64,000 nt of DNA from an uncultured archaeon (GCA_902386205.1 CABMIH010000057.1:1-64000), one strand, 5' to 3'. Positions 1 through 9,830 are shown, numbered from the stretch's first letter. Notes: a model not told the origin generated them from the sequence alone. Made by a program: numbers and translations.

Positions 1-236
1 CCGTATCCCGAATGCGCATCAGGCATCGCCATGGAATATTTCTGGATGCCTGGAAGAGTTGCCACGTTGGCCGTCTGTTCAATGGTTTCATGCTCAAGGT
101 TCGAAAGTAATTTCCGGGAAACGAATATGCGGCCCGGAACCCTCATTCCAGGTTTGTAGGTTGTGGGTATGTCCCAGGTGTAGTCATTGATTTTTGTGAC
201 TATGCTTTCAGCATCTTTTTCGATCGGGTTGGGCAT
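1..236 (-). CDS. rtcB: RNA-splicing ligase RtcB, N-terminal part (cut by window edge)
   Basis: The minus strand reads in one open frame from an ATG at 236 to the window edge, giving the first 78 residues of RtcB, the GTP- and Mn-dependent ligase that joins tRNA halves after intron removal and repairs RNA breaks. Recognisable family segments are the MRVPGRIF stretch, NVATLPGIQKY and the motif MPDAHSGYG, which match the N-terminal region of archaeal RtcB closely. The Mn-binding and GMP-accepting histidine regions lie outside the window. A GGAAGA sequence sits just upstream of the ATG. It is divergent from the M42 peptidase. Family assignment is firm although the gene is partial. Confidence 0.9.
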   Translation of the reverse strand, partial: MPNPIEKDAESIVTKINDYTWDIPTTYKPGMRVPGRIFVSRKLLSNLEHETIEQTANVATLPGIQKYSMAMPDAHSGY

Positions 237-318
237 AAATATCTTCCAGTGATGGTACTGGTATGGTATTGTTGCGCCGTGTTATTAAATCTGGTGCATG
301 GCAGGGATTTACTTGCCC

Positions 319-408
319 CTAAGTGATTTTCAAGAGGTCTATTCTCTCTATGCCGCTGCAATTATCGAAATGCCTGTCATCCGTAACGATCTCTTTTATG
401 TTATGCTT
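319..408 (-). pseudogene. C-terminal relict of a PIN-domain (VapC-like) toxin
   Basis: Minus-strand frame with about 29 residues ending in a TAG at 319-321. It contains the segment EIVTDDRHFD followed by GIERIDLL, which is how many PIN-domain VapC toxins end (the acidic D-D-x-x-F element of the fourth PIN motif). Directly upstream in the same frame is a TAG stop at 409-411 and no PIN N-terminus is visible. This is therefore a decayed remnant, not a working toxin. It fills the gap between rtcB and the M42 peptidase; no antitoxin partner is seen. Confidence 0.6.
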
Positions 409-466
409 CTATCTTTTCCCAATACCTTAATTACTCCTCCATACAATTAAAAGCGGAGTGAAAATT

Positions 467-1516
467 ATGAGCGACCTGAAAGCCCTGTTAGAGCGATTAT
501 CCAACGCGCACGGCGTTTCCGGCTATGAAGGAAGCGTCAGGCAGATAATAGAAGAGGAAGTCAGACCTTATGTTGACGATATCAGGACAGACAAGATGGG
601 AAATCTCATTACCACAAAAAGAGGCGGCTCCCCGGCAGTGATGCTCGCGGCGCACATGGATGAGATCGGCCTCATGGTAAAATACGTTGACGAGAAAGGT
701 TTTGCCAGGTTCACAAAGACCGGCGGGTGGTTTGACCAGACGCTTCTTAACCAGAGGATGATACTGCATACGGAAAGCGGACCAATATACGGCGTGCTTG
801 GCTCAAAACCTCCCCATGCCATCAAGGAGGAGGAAAAGAACAAGATAATCAAGGCAGAGGATATGTTCATCGACTTTGGCGCCACAAGCAAGGATGATGC
901 TGACAGGATGGGAGTAAGGGCTGGAACTCCTGTTACATCGGATGCGGAGTTCAAACCGCTGGGCAATGATAGGGTCACAGGAAAGGCCTTTGATAACCGC
1001 GCGGGTTGCGCGATGCTGATTATGGCGCTGCGGCAGATGAAGGATGTGAAGGCGACGGTCCATGCCGTATTCACGGTACAGGAAGAGGTAGGATTAAAAG
1101 GAGCAAAGACTTCAGCCTTCGGATTAAATCCTGATGTGGCTCTGGCTACCGATGTCACCATCACGGGCGACCATCCGGGGATCGAGAAAAAAGATTCGGC
1201 CATCGAAATGGGAAAAGGCCCGTCAGTTACGGTGAGCGATGCCGACGGAAGGGGAATAATAGTTCCCGAACCAGTATTGAAATGGCTGAAAGAAGCCGCC
1301 GAGTCCGGCAACATCCCCTACCAGCTTGAAGTGGGTACGGGCGGAACCACGGATGCCTCAGCCATCCATCTCACGAAAGAAGGCATCCCGACAGGTGTTA
1401 TCAGCATGCCCACACGATACATCCACACCCCGGTATCCGTCCTCTCTATGTCAGACCTTGAAAAGAGCGCCGAGCTGATAGCCAGGGCGGTTGAAATAGT
1501 GGATAGATTTTTCTAA
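467..1516 (+). CDS. M42 family metallo-aminopeptidase (TET-like)
   Basis: A 349-residue cytosolic M42 peptidase, a di-metal enzyme that removes N-terminal residues from peptides produced by proteolysis; archaeal members usually form dodecameric tetrahedral shells. All expected metal and catalytic residues are visible: His63 in AAHMDE, the Asp of KAFDNRAG, the Glu pair of VQEEVGLKGA, the Asp of ATDVTI and the His of YIHTPVS. Length is normal for the family. A GTG at 458 lies in frame, but the GGAG at 455-458 is well spaced from the ATG at 467, which is taken as the start. It lies upstream of the branched-chain amino acid genes with no obvious link. Confidence 0.9.
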   Translation: MSDLKALLERLSNAHGVSGYEGSVRQIIEEEVRPYVDDIRTDKMGNLITTKRGGSPAVMLAAHMDEIGLMVKYVDEKGFARFTKTGGWFDQTLLNQRMILHTESGPIYGVLGSKPPHAIKEEEKNKIIKAEDMFIDFGATSKDDADRMGVRAGTPVTSDAEFKPLGNDRVTGKAFDNRAGCAMLIMALRQMKDVKATVHAVFTVQEEVGLKGAKTSAFGLNPDVALATDVTITGDHPGIEKKDSAIEMGKGPSVTVSDADGRGIIVPEPVLKWLKEAAESGNIPYQLEVGTGGTTDASAIHLTKEGIPTGVISMPTRYIHTPVSVLSMSDLEKSAELIARAVEIVDRFF

Positions 1517-1553
1517 TAGGAAGCATATTTGGAGGCCACACCAAGGTGATACA

Positions 1554-3063
1554 ATGAACAGAAGGGATCGCTTTATTTAACGATATAAAAATCCTTGACA
1601 CGACCTTAAGGGACGGCGAACAGACACCCGGAGTTTCACTCACGACCGAAAACAAGCTTTTGATAGCACGGAAGATCGATAACCTCGGCGTGGATATAAT
1701 CGAGGCAGGTTCTGCCATAACCTCAGAGGGTGAACGCGCGGCCATTAAGAAAATAGCCGGCGAAGGACTGAATGCCGAGATATGCAGCTACTGCCGCATC
1801 CGAAAAGAAGATATCGACAGCGCCCTCGGGTGCGATGTTGACTCCATTCACCTCGTTGTACCTGTTTCAGACCTCCATATACAGGAAAAACTCAAAAAAG
1901 ACAGGGACACGGTGCGCTCGATGGCTGTTAAAATGGTGGAGTACGCAAAATCGCATGGTCTGATCGTAGAACTCAGCGGGGAGGACGCATCAAGGGCCGA
2001 CCTTGATTACCTGAAATCCGTTTATAACGCGGGAATAGATGCAGGCGCTGACAGGCTGTGTTTCTGCGATACTGTCGGCATCCTTGTACCTGAAAGGACG
2101 TATGAGATCTTTAGCGACCTCTCACAGCTTCGCGCACCCCTAAGCATCCATTGCCACAATGATTTCGGGCTTGCCACATCCAACACGGTTGCCGCGCTTC
2201 GCGCAGGCGCAAAGGAAGCGCACGTCACGATAAATGGGATTGGCGAGAGGGCGGGAAACACCTCGCTTGAAGAGGTTGTCATGGTACTGTACTCTTTATA
2301 CAAACACAAGACAAAGATAGACACGAAAGGCCTGTACACTACATCCCGCCTTGTGAGCAGGTTGAGCGGAATCCCCGTTGCCCCGAACAAGGCGATAGTT
2401 GGAGGAAATGCCTTCTCCCATGAGGCAGGCATCCATGTTCACGGGCTTCTTGCCAACACGGCAACCTATGAGCCCATCACGCCTGAACTCGTCGGGCGCG
2501 AGCGGCGCATTGTTCTCGGAAAACATACGGGCAGAAGCTCTGTTGTCCTTGCATTAAAAGAACTTGGCCTTGCTGCCAGTGATAAACAGATCGACGATAT
2601 CCTTACGAGGATAAAGGAACTGGGCGACAAAGGAAAACGGGTAACTGATGCGGACCTCCAGACCATTGCCGAGACGGTGCTTGGGATTTACCAGGAGGCA
2701 AAGGTCAAACTTGAAGAACTCACCGTCGTCGCAGGCAATACCGTGATGCCGACAGCCTCTGTCAGGCTGAAGGTCAACGGAGACCACGTTGTTGAGGCGG
2801 GCGTGGGCACAGGACCTGTCGATGCAGCCATAAACGCCCTCAGGAGAGCCATCTCAGGCGTGGCTGATATCCATCTTGATGAGTACCACGTGGATGCGAT
2901 AACAGGCGGGACTGACGCCCTGGTCGAAGTCTGGGTAAAACTCAGCAAAGGCGGCAGGACAATTACGGCCCGCGGCGCACGCACGGATATCATAATGGCC
3001 TCGGTCGAAGCCGTACTTGAGGGCATAAATAGGCTGATACAGCAGGAAAACAAGGGTCATTGA
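1554..3063 (+). CDS. cimA: (R)-citramalate / 2-isopropylmalate synthase, start region frameshifted
   Basis: Claisen-condensing enzyme of the LeuA/CimA/AksA family. The N-terminus carries the [15 protein letters not shown] signature, the barrel contains HCHNDFG and the HEAGIHVHG motif, and a C-terminal regulatory domain follows; about 500 residues in total. The [13 protein letters not shown] and SIHLVVP segments resemble the archaeal citramalate synthase, which makes isoleucine precursors from pyruvate and acetyl-CoA; LeuA activity cannot be excluded. The frame is open from 1558 but has no ATG, GTG or TTG ahead of the conserved signature. The only well-placed start (ATG 1554, preceded by AAGGTGA) hits TAA at 1578-1580; skipping one base in the TTT at 1576-1578 restores the frame. 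ilvBNC follow, consistent with the pathway. Confidence 0.8.
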
Positions 3064-3069
3064 GAAATA

Positions 3070-3077
3070 TTTATAAA
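3070..3077 (+). promoter_or_regulatory. TATA box for ilvBN
   Basis: TTTATAAA preceded by a purine-rich BRE-like GAGAAA. It sits about 25-30 bases before the ilvB start, so the transcript would be leaderless or have a very short leader. It suggests that ilvB can be transcribed separately from cimA. Confidence 0.5.
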
Positions 3078-3100
3078 CATTAACCAGTTAGGTGAATCAA

Positions 3101-4780
3101 ATGACAAAAGCAAAAATGCCAGGCGCACGCGCTGTTATAGAATCACTTTATAAAGAGGATGCAAGAGTTATTTTCGGATATCCCGGCGGCCAGGTACTTC
3201 CCCTGTATGATGAGCTTTACGATGCGGATATAAGACATATACTTGTCAGGCATGAGCAGGCTGCCGCGCATGCTGCGGACGGTTATGCCCGGGCCACTGG
3301 AAAGGTAGGCGTATGCCTTGCCACTTCAGGTCCGGGAGCTACCAACCTCGTTACCGGCATAGCAACAGCATACATGGATTCAATTCCCATAATAGCCATA
3401 ACAGGGCAGGTCCCGCGATCCATGATAGGTAATGACGCTTTCCAGGAAGCCAATATCACAGGAATAACCCTCCCGATCACCAAGCATAATTATCTTGTCC
3501 AGGACGCAAAAGATATTCCAAAGATATTCAAGGAAGCTTTCTATATCGCAAGGACAGGGAGGCCGGGACCGGTGCTCATTGACATCCCCAAGGATACACA
3601 GGTCGAGACCATCGAATTTGAATATCCGGAAGAGGTAAAACTGCGGGGATACAAACCCACCTATGCGGGAAACGAACAGCAGGTCAAAAAAGCGGCATCC
3701 TTTATACTGAAAGCCGAAAAACCCATTTTATACGTTGGAGGCGGCATTATTTTCTCCGATGCCACAGAAGAACTGCGCCAGCTTGCTGAAAGCATCATGG
3801 CCCCGGTCACGACAACTCTTATGGGAATGGGCGCATTCCCCTCGGCCCATCCGCTTTCGGTCGGGATGCTGGGTATGCACGGGACAAGATCGGCAAACTA
3901 TGCTATCCAGGAATCGGATTTGATAATAGCAATAGGCGTTCGCTTTGATGATCGTGTTACAGGAAAGATATCAGCCTTTGCCCCCAATGCAAAGGTGATC
4001 CACATAGATATCGACCCGGCTGAGATAGGAAAGAATGTCAGGGTAGATATTCCAATAGTAGGGGACGCAAAGAACATACTTAAAACCCTGCTTAAGTACA
4101 TTAAACAGGAACAGGTTAAAACAGAGGCATGGAATAAGAAAATAGCTGCATGGAAAAAAGAATATCCCCTGTCTTATAAAAAGGACAATCTCCTGAGACC
4201 CCAGTTCGTTGTGGAGCAGATAAGTGAGATTTGTCCCGATGCAATAATTGTCACGGAAGTCGGGCAAAACCAGATGTGGGCAGCCCAATTCTTCAACTAT
4301 AAAAACCCACGCACATTTATCTCAAGCGGCGGCCTCGGCACCATGGGCTACGGATTCCCGGCTGCCATGGGTGCAAAGGTTGGAAAGCCTGAATCTACGG
4401 TAATTGATATCGCTGGCGACGGTTCCTTCCAGATGAACTCGCAGGAGCTTGCCACTGTTGTCCAGAACGACATCCCTGTTATCGTGGCGATATTGAACAA
4501 CGGTTTCCTCGGTATGGTAAGGCAGTGGCAGGAACTGTTCTTCAACAGGCGGTATTCTCAGACCTGCCTTTCAGAAAGCGTGGATTTCGTGAAACTGGCA
4601 GAGGCTTATGGCGCACTGGGACTGCGGGCCACCAGGAAGAGCGACGTGAAAGATGTTATCAAGGAAGCTGTGAAATCCGAGCGGCCAACAATTCTCGATT
4701 TTGTTGTCGAGCGGGAAGAGAATGTTTCGCCAATGGTTCCTGCCGGCGCAGCGATAAATGAAATACTTGACCTGGAGTGA
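3101..4780 (+). CDS. ilvB: Acetolactate synthase, large (catalytic) subunit
   Basis: ThDP- and FAD-dependent enzyme that condenses pyruvate with pyruvate or 2-oxobutyrate, the first shared step of valine, leucine and isoleucine synthesis. The N-terminal PYR domain has the conserved [15 protein letters not shown] segment with the catalytic Glu; a central FAD domain follows; the C-terminal domain has the ThDP motif [11 protein letters not shown] ending at NN. About 559 residues, normal for the family. A GTG at 3092 is in frame, but GGTGA at 3091-3095 is correctly spaced from ATG 3101. ilvN starts 5 bases after the stop, so the two subunits are co-expressed. Confidence 0.95.
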   Translation: MTKAKMPGARAVIESLYKEDARVIFGYPGGQVLPLYDELYDADIRHILVRHEQAAAHAADGYARATGKVGVCLATSGPGATNLVTGIATAYMDSIPIIAITGQVPRSMIGNDAFQEANITGITLPITKHNYLVQDAKDIPKIFKEAFYIARTGRPGPVLIDIPKDTQVETIEFEYPEEVKLRGYKPTYAGNEQQVKKAASFILKAEKPILYVGGGIIFSDATEELRQLAESIMAPVTTTLMGMGAFPSAHPLSVGMLGMHGTRSANYAIQESDLIIAIGVRFDDRVTGKISAFAPNAKVIHIDIDPAEIGKNVRVDIPIVGDAKNILKTLLKYIKQEQVKTEAWNKKIAAWKKEYPLSYKKDNLLRPQFVVEQISEICPDAIIVTEVGQNQMWAAQFFNYKNPRTFISSGGLGTMGYGFPAAMGAKVGKPESTVIDIAGDGSFQMNSQELATVVQNDIPVIVAILNNGFLGMVRQWQELFFNRRYSQTCLSESVDFVKLAEAYGALGLRATRKSDVKDVIKEAVKSERPTILDFVVEREENVSPMVPAGAAINEILDLE

Positions 4781-4785
4781 GATAA

Positions 4786-5286
4786 ATGAAACACACGCTT
4801 GCAGTACTTGTGGAAAATAGATCAGGCGTCCTGACAAGGGTCGCAGGGTTATTCTCAAGGCGCGGATTCAATATCGAAAGCCTCGCTGTCGGGGTTACCG
4901 AGGACCCGGATACCTCGCGCATGACCATTGTCGTAAGTGGCGATGATCATGTGCTTGAGCAGGTAATGAAACAGCTCAACAAACTTATTGATGTTATTCG
5001 TGTCAGTGACATATCGAATGACGAAGCCGTACACAGGGAGCTTGCGCTCATCAAAGTAGGCGTGGACTCCTCAACCCGCGCCGAGGTAATGCAGATAGTG
5101 GACGTATTCAGGGCCAAGATAGTTGATGTCGGCGCAAGGTCGCTTGTTATCGAAGTAACAGGGGATGAGAGCAAGATAAATGCTATCGAGCAGCTCCTGA
5201 GGCAGTTCGGTATCAAGGAAATGGTACGAACGGGCAAGATAGCGATGAACCGCGGGGCAAAGATAGTGCAGAGTGAAAAAAAGTAG
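4786..5286 (+). CDS. ilvN: Acetolactate synthase, small (regulatory) subunit
   Basis: 166-residue regulatory subunit that activates IlvB and gives feedback control by valine. An N-terminal ACT domain (residues about 3-75, with VENRSGVLTRVAGLFSRRGFN) is followed by the C-terminal IlvN-specific domain containing AKIVDVGARSLVIEVTG. Length and domain order match the archaeal/bacterial small subunit. It lies 5 bases downstream of ilvB. Confidence 0.95.
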   Translation: MKHTLAVLVENRSGVLTRVAGLFSRRGFNIESLAVGVTEDPDTSRMTIVVSGDDHVLEQVMKQLNKLIDVIRVSDISNDEAVHRELALIKVGVDSSTRAEVMQIVDVFRAKIVDVGARSLVIEVTGDESKINAIEQLLRQFGIKEMVRTGKIAMNRGAKIVQSEKK

Positions 5287-5303
5287 CCCGTTTTTATGAA
5301 ACA

Positions 5304-5311
5304 TTTATAAC
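5304..5311 (+). promoter_or_regulatory. TATA box for ilvC
   Basis: TTTATAAC preceded by GAAAC (BRE-like), in the 60-base gap between ilvN and ilvC. Transcription would start near 5332, giving a short leader with the CGGAG Shine-Dalgarno at 5334-5338 ahead of the ATG at 5347. Confidence 0.5.
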
Positions 5312-5346
5312 TATTAATGTAATCAAAGGATAACGGAGTATCAATT

Positions 5347-6342
5347 ATGGTTAAAATATTTTACGACAAGGACGCAGACCTTGATGTGTTGAAAGGTAAA
5401 ACGATAGCCGTCATCGGATACGGTAGCCAGGGAGCCGGGCAGGCGCAGAACCTGCACGATTCAGGGCTTGATGTGATCGTGGGCGTGAGAAAGGACGGAG
5501 AATCCTGGGAACAGGCAAAGAGTGACGGCCTTACGGTCATGGAAATGGCCGCTGCAGCCAAGAAAGGGAACTTGATACAGATGCTTGTGCCGGATGAAAT
5601 ACAGAGCGCCATATATTACAGTGAGATCGCCCCGCATATGAGCAAAGGCAAAACGCTGTGTTTTTCCCATGGATTCAACATCCATTTCAACCAGATTGTG
5701 CCCCCGAAGGATGTGGATGTTATAATGGTCGCACCCAAAGGGCCGGGTTTTCTTGTCAGGCGAACATACACGGAAGGCATCGGTGTTCCTGCCCTTCTTG
5801 CGATATACCAAGACGCATCCGGAAATGCACGGGATACAGGGATGGCTTATGCCAAAGGGATAGGCGCCACACGCGCAGGGGTGCTTGAAACTACTTTTAA
5901 GGAAGAGACAGAGACCGATCTTTTCGGTGAGCAGGTTGATCTTTGCGGAGGATGCACGAGTATGATAAAAGCCTCATTCGAGACCCTTGTCGAAGCCGGG
6001 TATCAGCCAGAGGTGGCTTATTTTGAGACCCTTCATGAATTAAAGCTCATAGTTGACCTTATACATGAGGGTGGCCTCAGCAAGATGTGGTATTATGTCT
6101 CAAATACCGCAGAGTATGGCGGCTTAACCGTCGGCCCCAAAATAATCAACGAACAATCTCGCCAGGCGATGAAAGAGGCGCTTCGAAGAATACAGAGCGG
6201 AGAGTTCGCAAAAGAGTTCGTGCTTGAAGGCAAAGCGAACAGGCCAGTCCTGAATGCGCTTGAAAGACAGGAAAACGAACATCAGGTGGAGAAGGTCGGA
6301 AAAGAGCTGCGCGCCATGATGCCGTGGCTTAAGAAAGATTAA
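5347..6342 (+). CDS. ilvC: Ketol-acid reductoisomerase (class I)
   Basis: 331-residue enzyme that isomerises and reduces acetolactate or acetohydroxybutyrate, the second step of branched-chain amino acid synthesis. The N-terminal Rossmann fold has the nucleotide loop [13 protein letters not shown]; the C-terminal knotted helical domain carries the Mg ligands in [12 protein letters not shown] (Asp and Glu) and in the [15 protein letters not shown] helix. Length is that of the short class I form. It has its own TATA box and SD, and a terminator directly after the stop. Confidence 0.95.
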   Translation: MVKIFYDKDADLDVLKGKTIAVIGYGSQGAGQAQNLHDSGLDVIVGVRKDGESWEQAKSDGLTVMEMAAAAKKGNLIQMLVPDEIQSAIYYSEIAPHMSKGKTLCFSHGFNIHFNQIVPPKDVDVIMVAPKGPGFLVRRTYTEGIGVPALLAIYQDASGNARDTGMAYAKGIGATRAGVLETTFKEETETDLFGEQVDLCGGCTSMIKASFETLVEAGYQPEVAYFETLHELKLIVDLIHEGGLSKMWYYVSNTAEYGGLTVGPKIINEQSRQAMKEALRRIQSGEFAKEFVLEGKANRPVLNALERQENEHQVEKVGKELRAMMPWLKKD

Positions 6343-6346
6343 AATG

Positions 6347-6372
6347 CGATGGCAGGATTTCTCATGCCATCG
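6347..6372 (+). terminator. Hairpin terminator after ilvC
   Basis: Perfect 8-bp stem CGATGGCA / TGCCATCG with a 10-base loop, followed by a T-rich tract (TTTTCATTTTTGATTTTTTT). It starts 4 bases after the ilvC stop and separates the ilv genes from the convergent cupredoxin gene. Confidence 0.75.
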
Positions 6373-6417
6373 TTTTCATTTTTGATTTTTTTGTAAGTAT
6401 TTCAGTGAGCGCAGACA

Positions 6418-6873
6418 TCATGTTACTATTATTGTTCCACTCATTGTTGGATGGTTAGTGCATCCGTATACAACTGTTCCTACTTCATTGAAGGTATAGC
6501 TGAATGTCTGCCCCTGATTGAGATTGCCTGAATCGAAATTTTCTCCACTTGTGGCAGTTACAGTATGCTGTACGCTATCTTCTTGCGTCCAGGTCACTGT
6601 TGTCCCTTTTGCGATATTCAGGGTCGCGGGATTGAACTGAAAATTCTTGATCTCTACAGAAACTGCTTGTGCCGTCAATGTTGTTGTTGCACCCGGTTGC
6701 GCTGTTAATGTTTGTGTCGCGCCAGGTTGCGCTGTCGCTGTTACTTCCGGCGTTGCTACTATTGTTTGAGTTGGCGCTGGTTGTGTGGGTTGTGGTGTTG
6801 CTTTCGGTTCAGAAGTGCAGCCGCTTGTTAACACCACAAGCACTAACAATCCGGCAAGCCATGTATATTTCAT
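6418..6873 (-). CDS. Cupredoxin (blue-copper) lipoprotein
   Basis: 151-residue secreted electron-transfer protein. A short signal segment ends in the lipobox-like LTSGC; the next 50 residues are a Thr/Ala/Pro/Gln-rich linker with a near-perfect internal repeat TAQPGAT-TL; then comes a plastocyanin-type domain. The type-I copper ligands are visible: His in VQHTVTA, then Cys, His and Met in YGCTNHPTMSG. It would sit outside the membrane, tethered by lipid or the linker, and hand electrons between membrane and extracellular carriers. GGGAGG lies 8 bases before the ATG. A relict of a second cupredoxin is present at 30.6 kb. The physiological partner is unknown. Confidence 0.85.
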   Translation of the reverse strand: MKYTWLAGLLVLVVLTSGCTSEPKATPQPTQPAPTQTIVATPEVTATAQPGATQTLTAQPGATTTLTAQAVSVEIKNFQFNPATLNIAKGTTVTWTQEDSVQHTVTATSGENFDSGNLNQGQTFSYTFNEVGTVVYGCTNHPTMSGTIIVT

Positions 6874-6931
6874 ATTTATGCCTCCCGCAGTAATGTACTT
6901 ATGACTACTATATATTATTTTTGAAATCTAT

Positions 6932-7681
6932 TCAAACAATCCTTTCCTCGCCTTTCTCCCTGGTCCGTATCCTCACATCCTTTAAAAAAGACACGCTTCC
7001 GGCTAAATCCATAAGCTCTTCCCTTGTAAAGGGATTCTCTTTTCTCAGCTTTTCCTCCGGGGCGTATTCAGGTCTCCCCTGCTGGATGACATAGATAATG
7101 TCGCGTCCAGAAAGAGATCTTGCAATTGCCGATACATCAGCAAACGACCGGAAAACAGTAGTCCTGACCTCGATATCGACATCCCTTATATCCAATGTCC
7201 TCTGAACACGTTCCGCGGCATCCCTCACGCCTCCCGTGATCATCCCGTATTTTTCTGCATCATCCAGCGGGGCTTTGATATCAAGGAAAATCTTATCAAT
7301 GAGTTTTTTTTCAATCAATCCCGCAAGCCTTTCAGGATAGTAACCATTCGTCTCAATTCCCACAAGCAGACCCTGCCCTTTTGCGAACCTGGCAAGATGC
7401 TCAAGTTCTTCAGGATGAGCTGTGGGTTCCCCGCCTGATAATACAACGGCGCTTATGAACATTCTTGAATCGTGAATCTGCTTCTCGATCTCCTCAATAG
7501 CGACAGCATCCCCTCCCCTGTATAGGGGCTCAAGCCTCTGGTTTGCAACCTTGATGAATTTATTATTTGAACAATAAAGACACTTGAAATTACAGCCGTT
7601 GAAGAAAACCACAGATGCAGACCTGCCGTACCAGTCTATTGTGGATACCGGGATCATTATGCCGCTAAAAATCAATTTCAT
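6932..7681 (-). CDS. nrdG: Radical SAM activating enzyme (anaerobic RNR activase-like)
   Basis: 249 residues with the radical SAM cluster motif CNFKCLYC near residue 33, in the context VVFFNGCNFKC typical of glycyl-radical activases, followed by SAM-binding LSGGEPTAHPE. Closest in style to the archaeal NrdG that activates the anaerobic ribonucleotide reductase; other PFL-activase-like roles are possible because the reductase gene is not in the window. It follows the cupredoxin gene on the same strand with a 58-base gap. Symbol is tentative; family is firm. Confidence 0.75.
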   Translation of the reverse strand: MKLIFSGIMIPVSTIDWYGRSASVVFFNGCNFKCLYCSNNKFIKVANQRLEPLYRGGDAVAIEEIEKQIHDSRMFISAVVLSGGEPTAHPEELEHLARFAKGQGLLVGIETNGYYPERLAGLIEKKLIDKIFLDIKAPLDDAEKYGMITGGVRDAAERVQRTLDIRDVDIEVRTTVFRSFADVSAIARSLSGRDIIYVIQQGRPEYAPEEKLRKENPFTREELMDLAGSVSFLKDVRIRTREKGEERIV

Positions 7682-7812
7682 TTTTCTCCTTCATCAAAAA
7701 GATTATCAGTCAATAAGCCAATTTCATATTAGGTGTTCATAATAAATCTTGCGCCCGTAAAGTTAGTGTTTTAGTTATATTGTATCAGTTTGAACATAAA
7801 GGAGTAATACAA

Positions 7813-8130
7813 ATGTCAGAAATGTCAGATATGTTAAAAAAAATGGGATTGTTCGGTATCGGGGTAATTTCCCTGACACAGGAAAAACTTGATGAATTCA
7901 CACAGGAAATGATCAAAAAAGGGGAAATGAGCAGGGAAGAAGGGAAAAAATTCGTACGGGAAGTTCTGTCTGAGAAAGAAAAACAGGTCAGAGAAATCGA
8001 AGATAAAATTAATGAAAAGGTCAAGAAAACCATCGAAGAGAGCGGGGTAGTAATGAAAAGCGATCTTGCCGCCCTTGAGAAGAAGATCGAAAAGCTTGAA
8101 AAAACGATCAATTCCATGTCTAACAAATAA
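7813..8130 (+). CDS. Small coiled-coil (phasin-like) protein
   Basis: 105 residues, highly charged, with a short hydrophobic patch near the N-terminus (MGLFGIGVISLTQEKL) and long helices rich in Lys and Glu that end in a coiled coil with heptad-like LEKKIEKLEKTI. This is the general pattern of phasin-like or PhaF-like helical proteins, which are often encoded beside UbiB/AarF kinases; the UbiB gene here begins 14 bases after its stop, so they form an operon. The start is the ATG at 7813, because GGAG at 7801-7804 is spaced 8 bases from it; a TTG upstream at 7780 has no SD. Exact function unknown. Confidence 0.75.
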   Translation: MSEMSDMLKKMGLFGIGVISLTQEKLDEFTQEMIKKGEMSREEGKKFVREVLSEKEKQVREIEDKINEKVKKTIEESGVVMKSDLAALEKKIEKLEKTINSMSNK

Positions 8131-8144
8131 CGGGCCAGGTTACC

Positions 8145-9830
8145 TTGAACCTGCTGGATAAGGAATACTCCTACGTTAAACGATACCGGGAAATCGTTGA
8201 CGTAATGATGCGGCACGGTTTCGGGTATCTCGTGGACAGGTTCGGCCTTCGACCCATGCGCTCATTCCGCGAGCGCATTTTTAGGCCAGGGCCCCTGAGG
8301 GAACAATTGCTTATACTGTCAGAGGCAGAAAGGCTGCGCCTTGCCCTTCAGGAACTCGGGCCGACATTTATCAAGTTCGGTCAGATATTGAGCACGAGGC
8401 ATGACCTTATCCCTCCCGAATATATAAAAGAGCTCTCAAAGCTCCAGGACAATGTCCCCCCGTTTGAATATGAGCAAGCAAAAAATTTGATAGAAAAGGA
8501 AACCGGGAAGAAAATTGAAGAGATTTTTTTATCCTTCGACCATGAACCGCTTGCTGCGGCGTCAATCGGACAGGTGCATCACGCAAAGCTCCTGGGAGGA
8601 GAAGAAGTAGCGGTCAAAGTGATGAGGCCGGGCGTCGAGGAAATTATTGAAACCGACCTTGCGATCTTGAAGAGCCTGGCAAAATTCGCTGAAAAGCATA
8701 TAAGAGAAAGTAAATTTTTTAATCCTGTTGGTTTTGTGGATGAATTTTCCAGGATAATAAGGCATGAGATAGACTATACCCATGAAGCCCAGAATGCAGA
8801 GCGGTTCTACATTAATTTTTCAGGCAGCACCACAGTTAAAATCCCGAAGGTCTACTGGAAGTACACTACAAAGCATGTCCTGACCCAGGAATATTCGGAA
8901 GGTATCAAGATATCGGATATTGAGCAACTTGATGCAGCGGGGCTGGACAGGAAAAAAATCACTATGGACCTTGCAAATGCTTATTTGAAAATGGTATTCG
9001 AGGATAGTTTTTACCATGCGGATCCCCATCCCGGGAATATCCTCGTTTCCCGTGAAGGCGTTATAATCTTCCTTGATTTCGGGATGGCAGGCCACATCGA
9101 CCCCATGCTTCGTGAGAACCTTGCAGATATGATAATCGCAGTCAAGAGGAATGACGCGGATTTACTTATCGAAAGCCTGATTGAAATGGGGCTGATCAGC
9201 GATGCAGGAGTCGATGACCCCACGCTCAGGATCCAGCTTGAAGAGTTCATAAACAAATATTACAGATTATCAACAAAATTCATAGACCCGACTACGTTTT
9301 TGCGCGACCTGATCGATGTATTTGCAAGAACCAGGGGAAAAATCCCCACGAATTTAATGCTGCTATCAAAAACGCTGATAATAAGGGATGAGATCAGCCG
9401 CAAACTCGATCCTGATCATAATTTTGCAGAGTGCACCGAACCTTATGTTCAAAATATGCTAAAAGAGCGTATTAAATTTTCTTACTTAATGAAAGAGGCT
9501 TCAAAGACAGCCTGGGATCTGGTCCACCTGGCCAAAATCCTTCCACGCAGGATTAATCACATCATTACAAAAGCTGAAAAAGGGACAATGAAATTCAGGC
9601 TTGAACACCAGGGTCTTGATACTTTCGTCGAGGAACTTGATATCATGAGCAACAGGCTTTCTTTCAGCATGATAATCTCGGCGCTGATCGTAGGTTCGTC
9701 TCTTATCATCAATACCAGGATGTCACCAAGTCTTTTTGGCGTGCCCATGCTCGGGATATTCGGGTTTTTTATTGCAGGCTTCTTGGGGCTTGGGCTTCTT
9801 TTTTCTATTCTACGTTCAGGGAAATGGTAA
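8145..9830 (+). CDS. UbiB/AarF (ABC1) family atypical kinase
   Basis: 561 residues with the full UbiB protein-kinase-like signature: KxGQ motif FIKFGQILSTR, Ala-rich loop AAASIGQVH in place of the glycine loop, catalytic Lys in VAVKVMRPGV, HADPHPGN and DFGM. Two hydrophobic segments lie at the C-terminus (about residues 505-525 and 530-555), anchoring it to the membrane. The family supports isoprenoid quinone synthesis or lipid extraction; here the genome appears to make menaquinone (mqnA, mqnB, mqnD in this window), so a quinone role is a fair inference. TTG at 8145 is the only start that covers the N-terminus; a later Met near 8203 is possible. Confidence 0.85.
   Translation: MNLLDKEYSYVKRYREIVDVMMRHGFGYLVDRFGLRPMRSFRERIFRPGPLREQLLILSEAERLRLALQELGPTFIKFGQILSTRHDLIPPEYIKELSKLQDNVPPFEYEQAKNLIEKETGKKIEEIFLSFDHEPLAAASIGQVHHAKLLGGEEVAVKVMRPGVEEIIETDLAILKSLAKFAEKHIRESKFFNPVGFVDEFSRIIRHEIDYTHEAQNAERFYINFSGSTTVKIPKVYWKYTTKHVLTQEYSEGIKISDIEQLDAAGLDRKKITMDLANAYLKMVFEDSFYHADPHPGNILVSREGVIIFLDFGMAGHIDPMLRENLADMIIAVKRNDADLLIESLIEMGLISDAGVDDPTLRIQLEEFINKYYRLSTKFIDPTTFLRDLIDVFARTRGKIPTNLMLLSKTLIIRDEISRKLDPDHNFAECTEPYVQNMLKERIKFSYLMKEASKTAWDLVHLAKILPRRINHIITKAEKGTMKFRLEHQGLDTFVEELDIMSNRLSFSMIISALIVGSSLIINTRMSPSLFGVPMLGIFGFFIAGFLGLGLLFSILRSGKW

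Noticed and set aside
568-1314. 248-codon open frame on the minus strand inside the M42 peptidase gene
   Set aside because: It is antisense to a clearly conserved gene, rich in Ser/Ala/Pro as expected of a shadow frame, and has no family pattern.
1660-3063. cimA start at the Met at 1660
   Set aside because: This would remove the conserved DTTLRDGEQ active-site segment that is clearly encoded upstream in the same frame.
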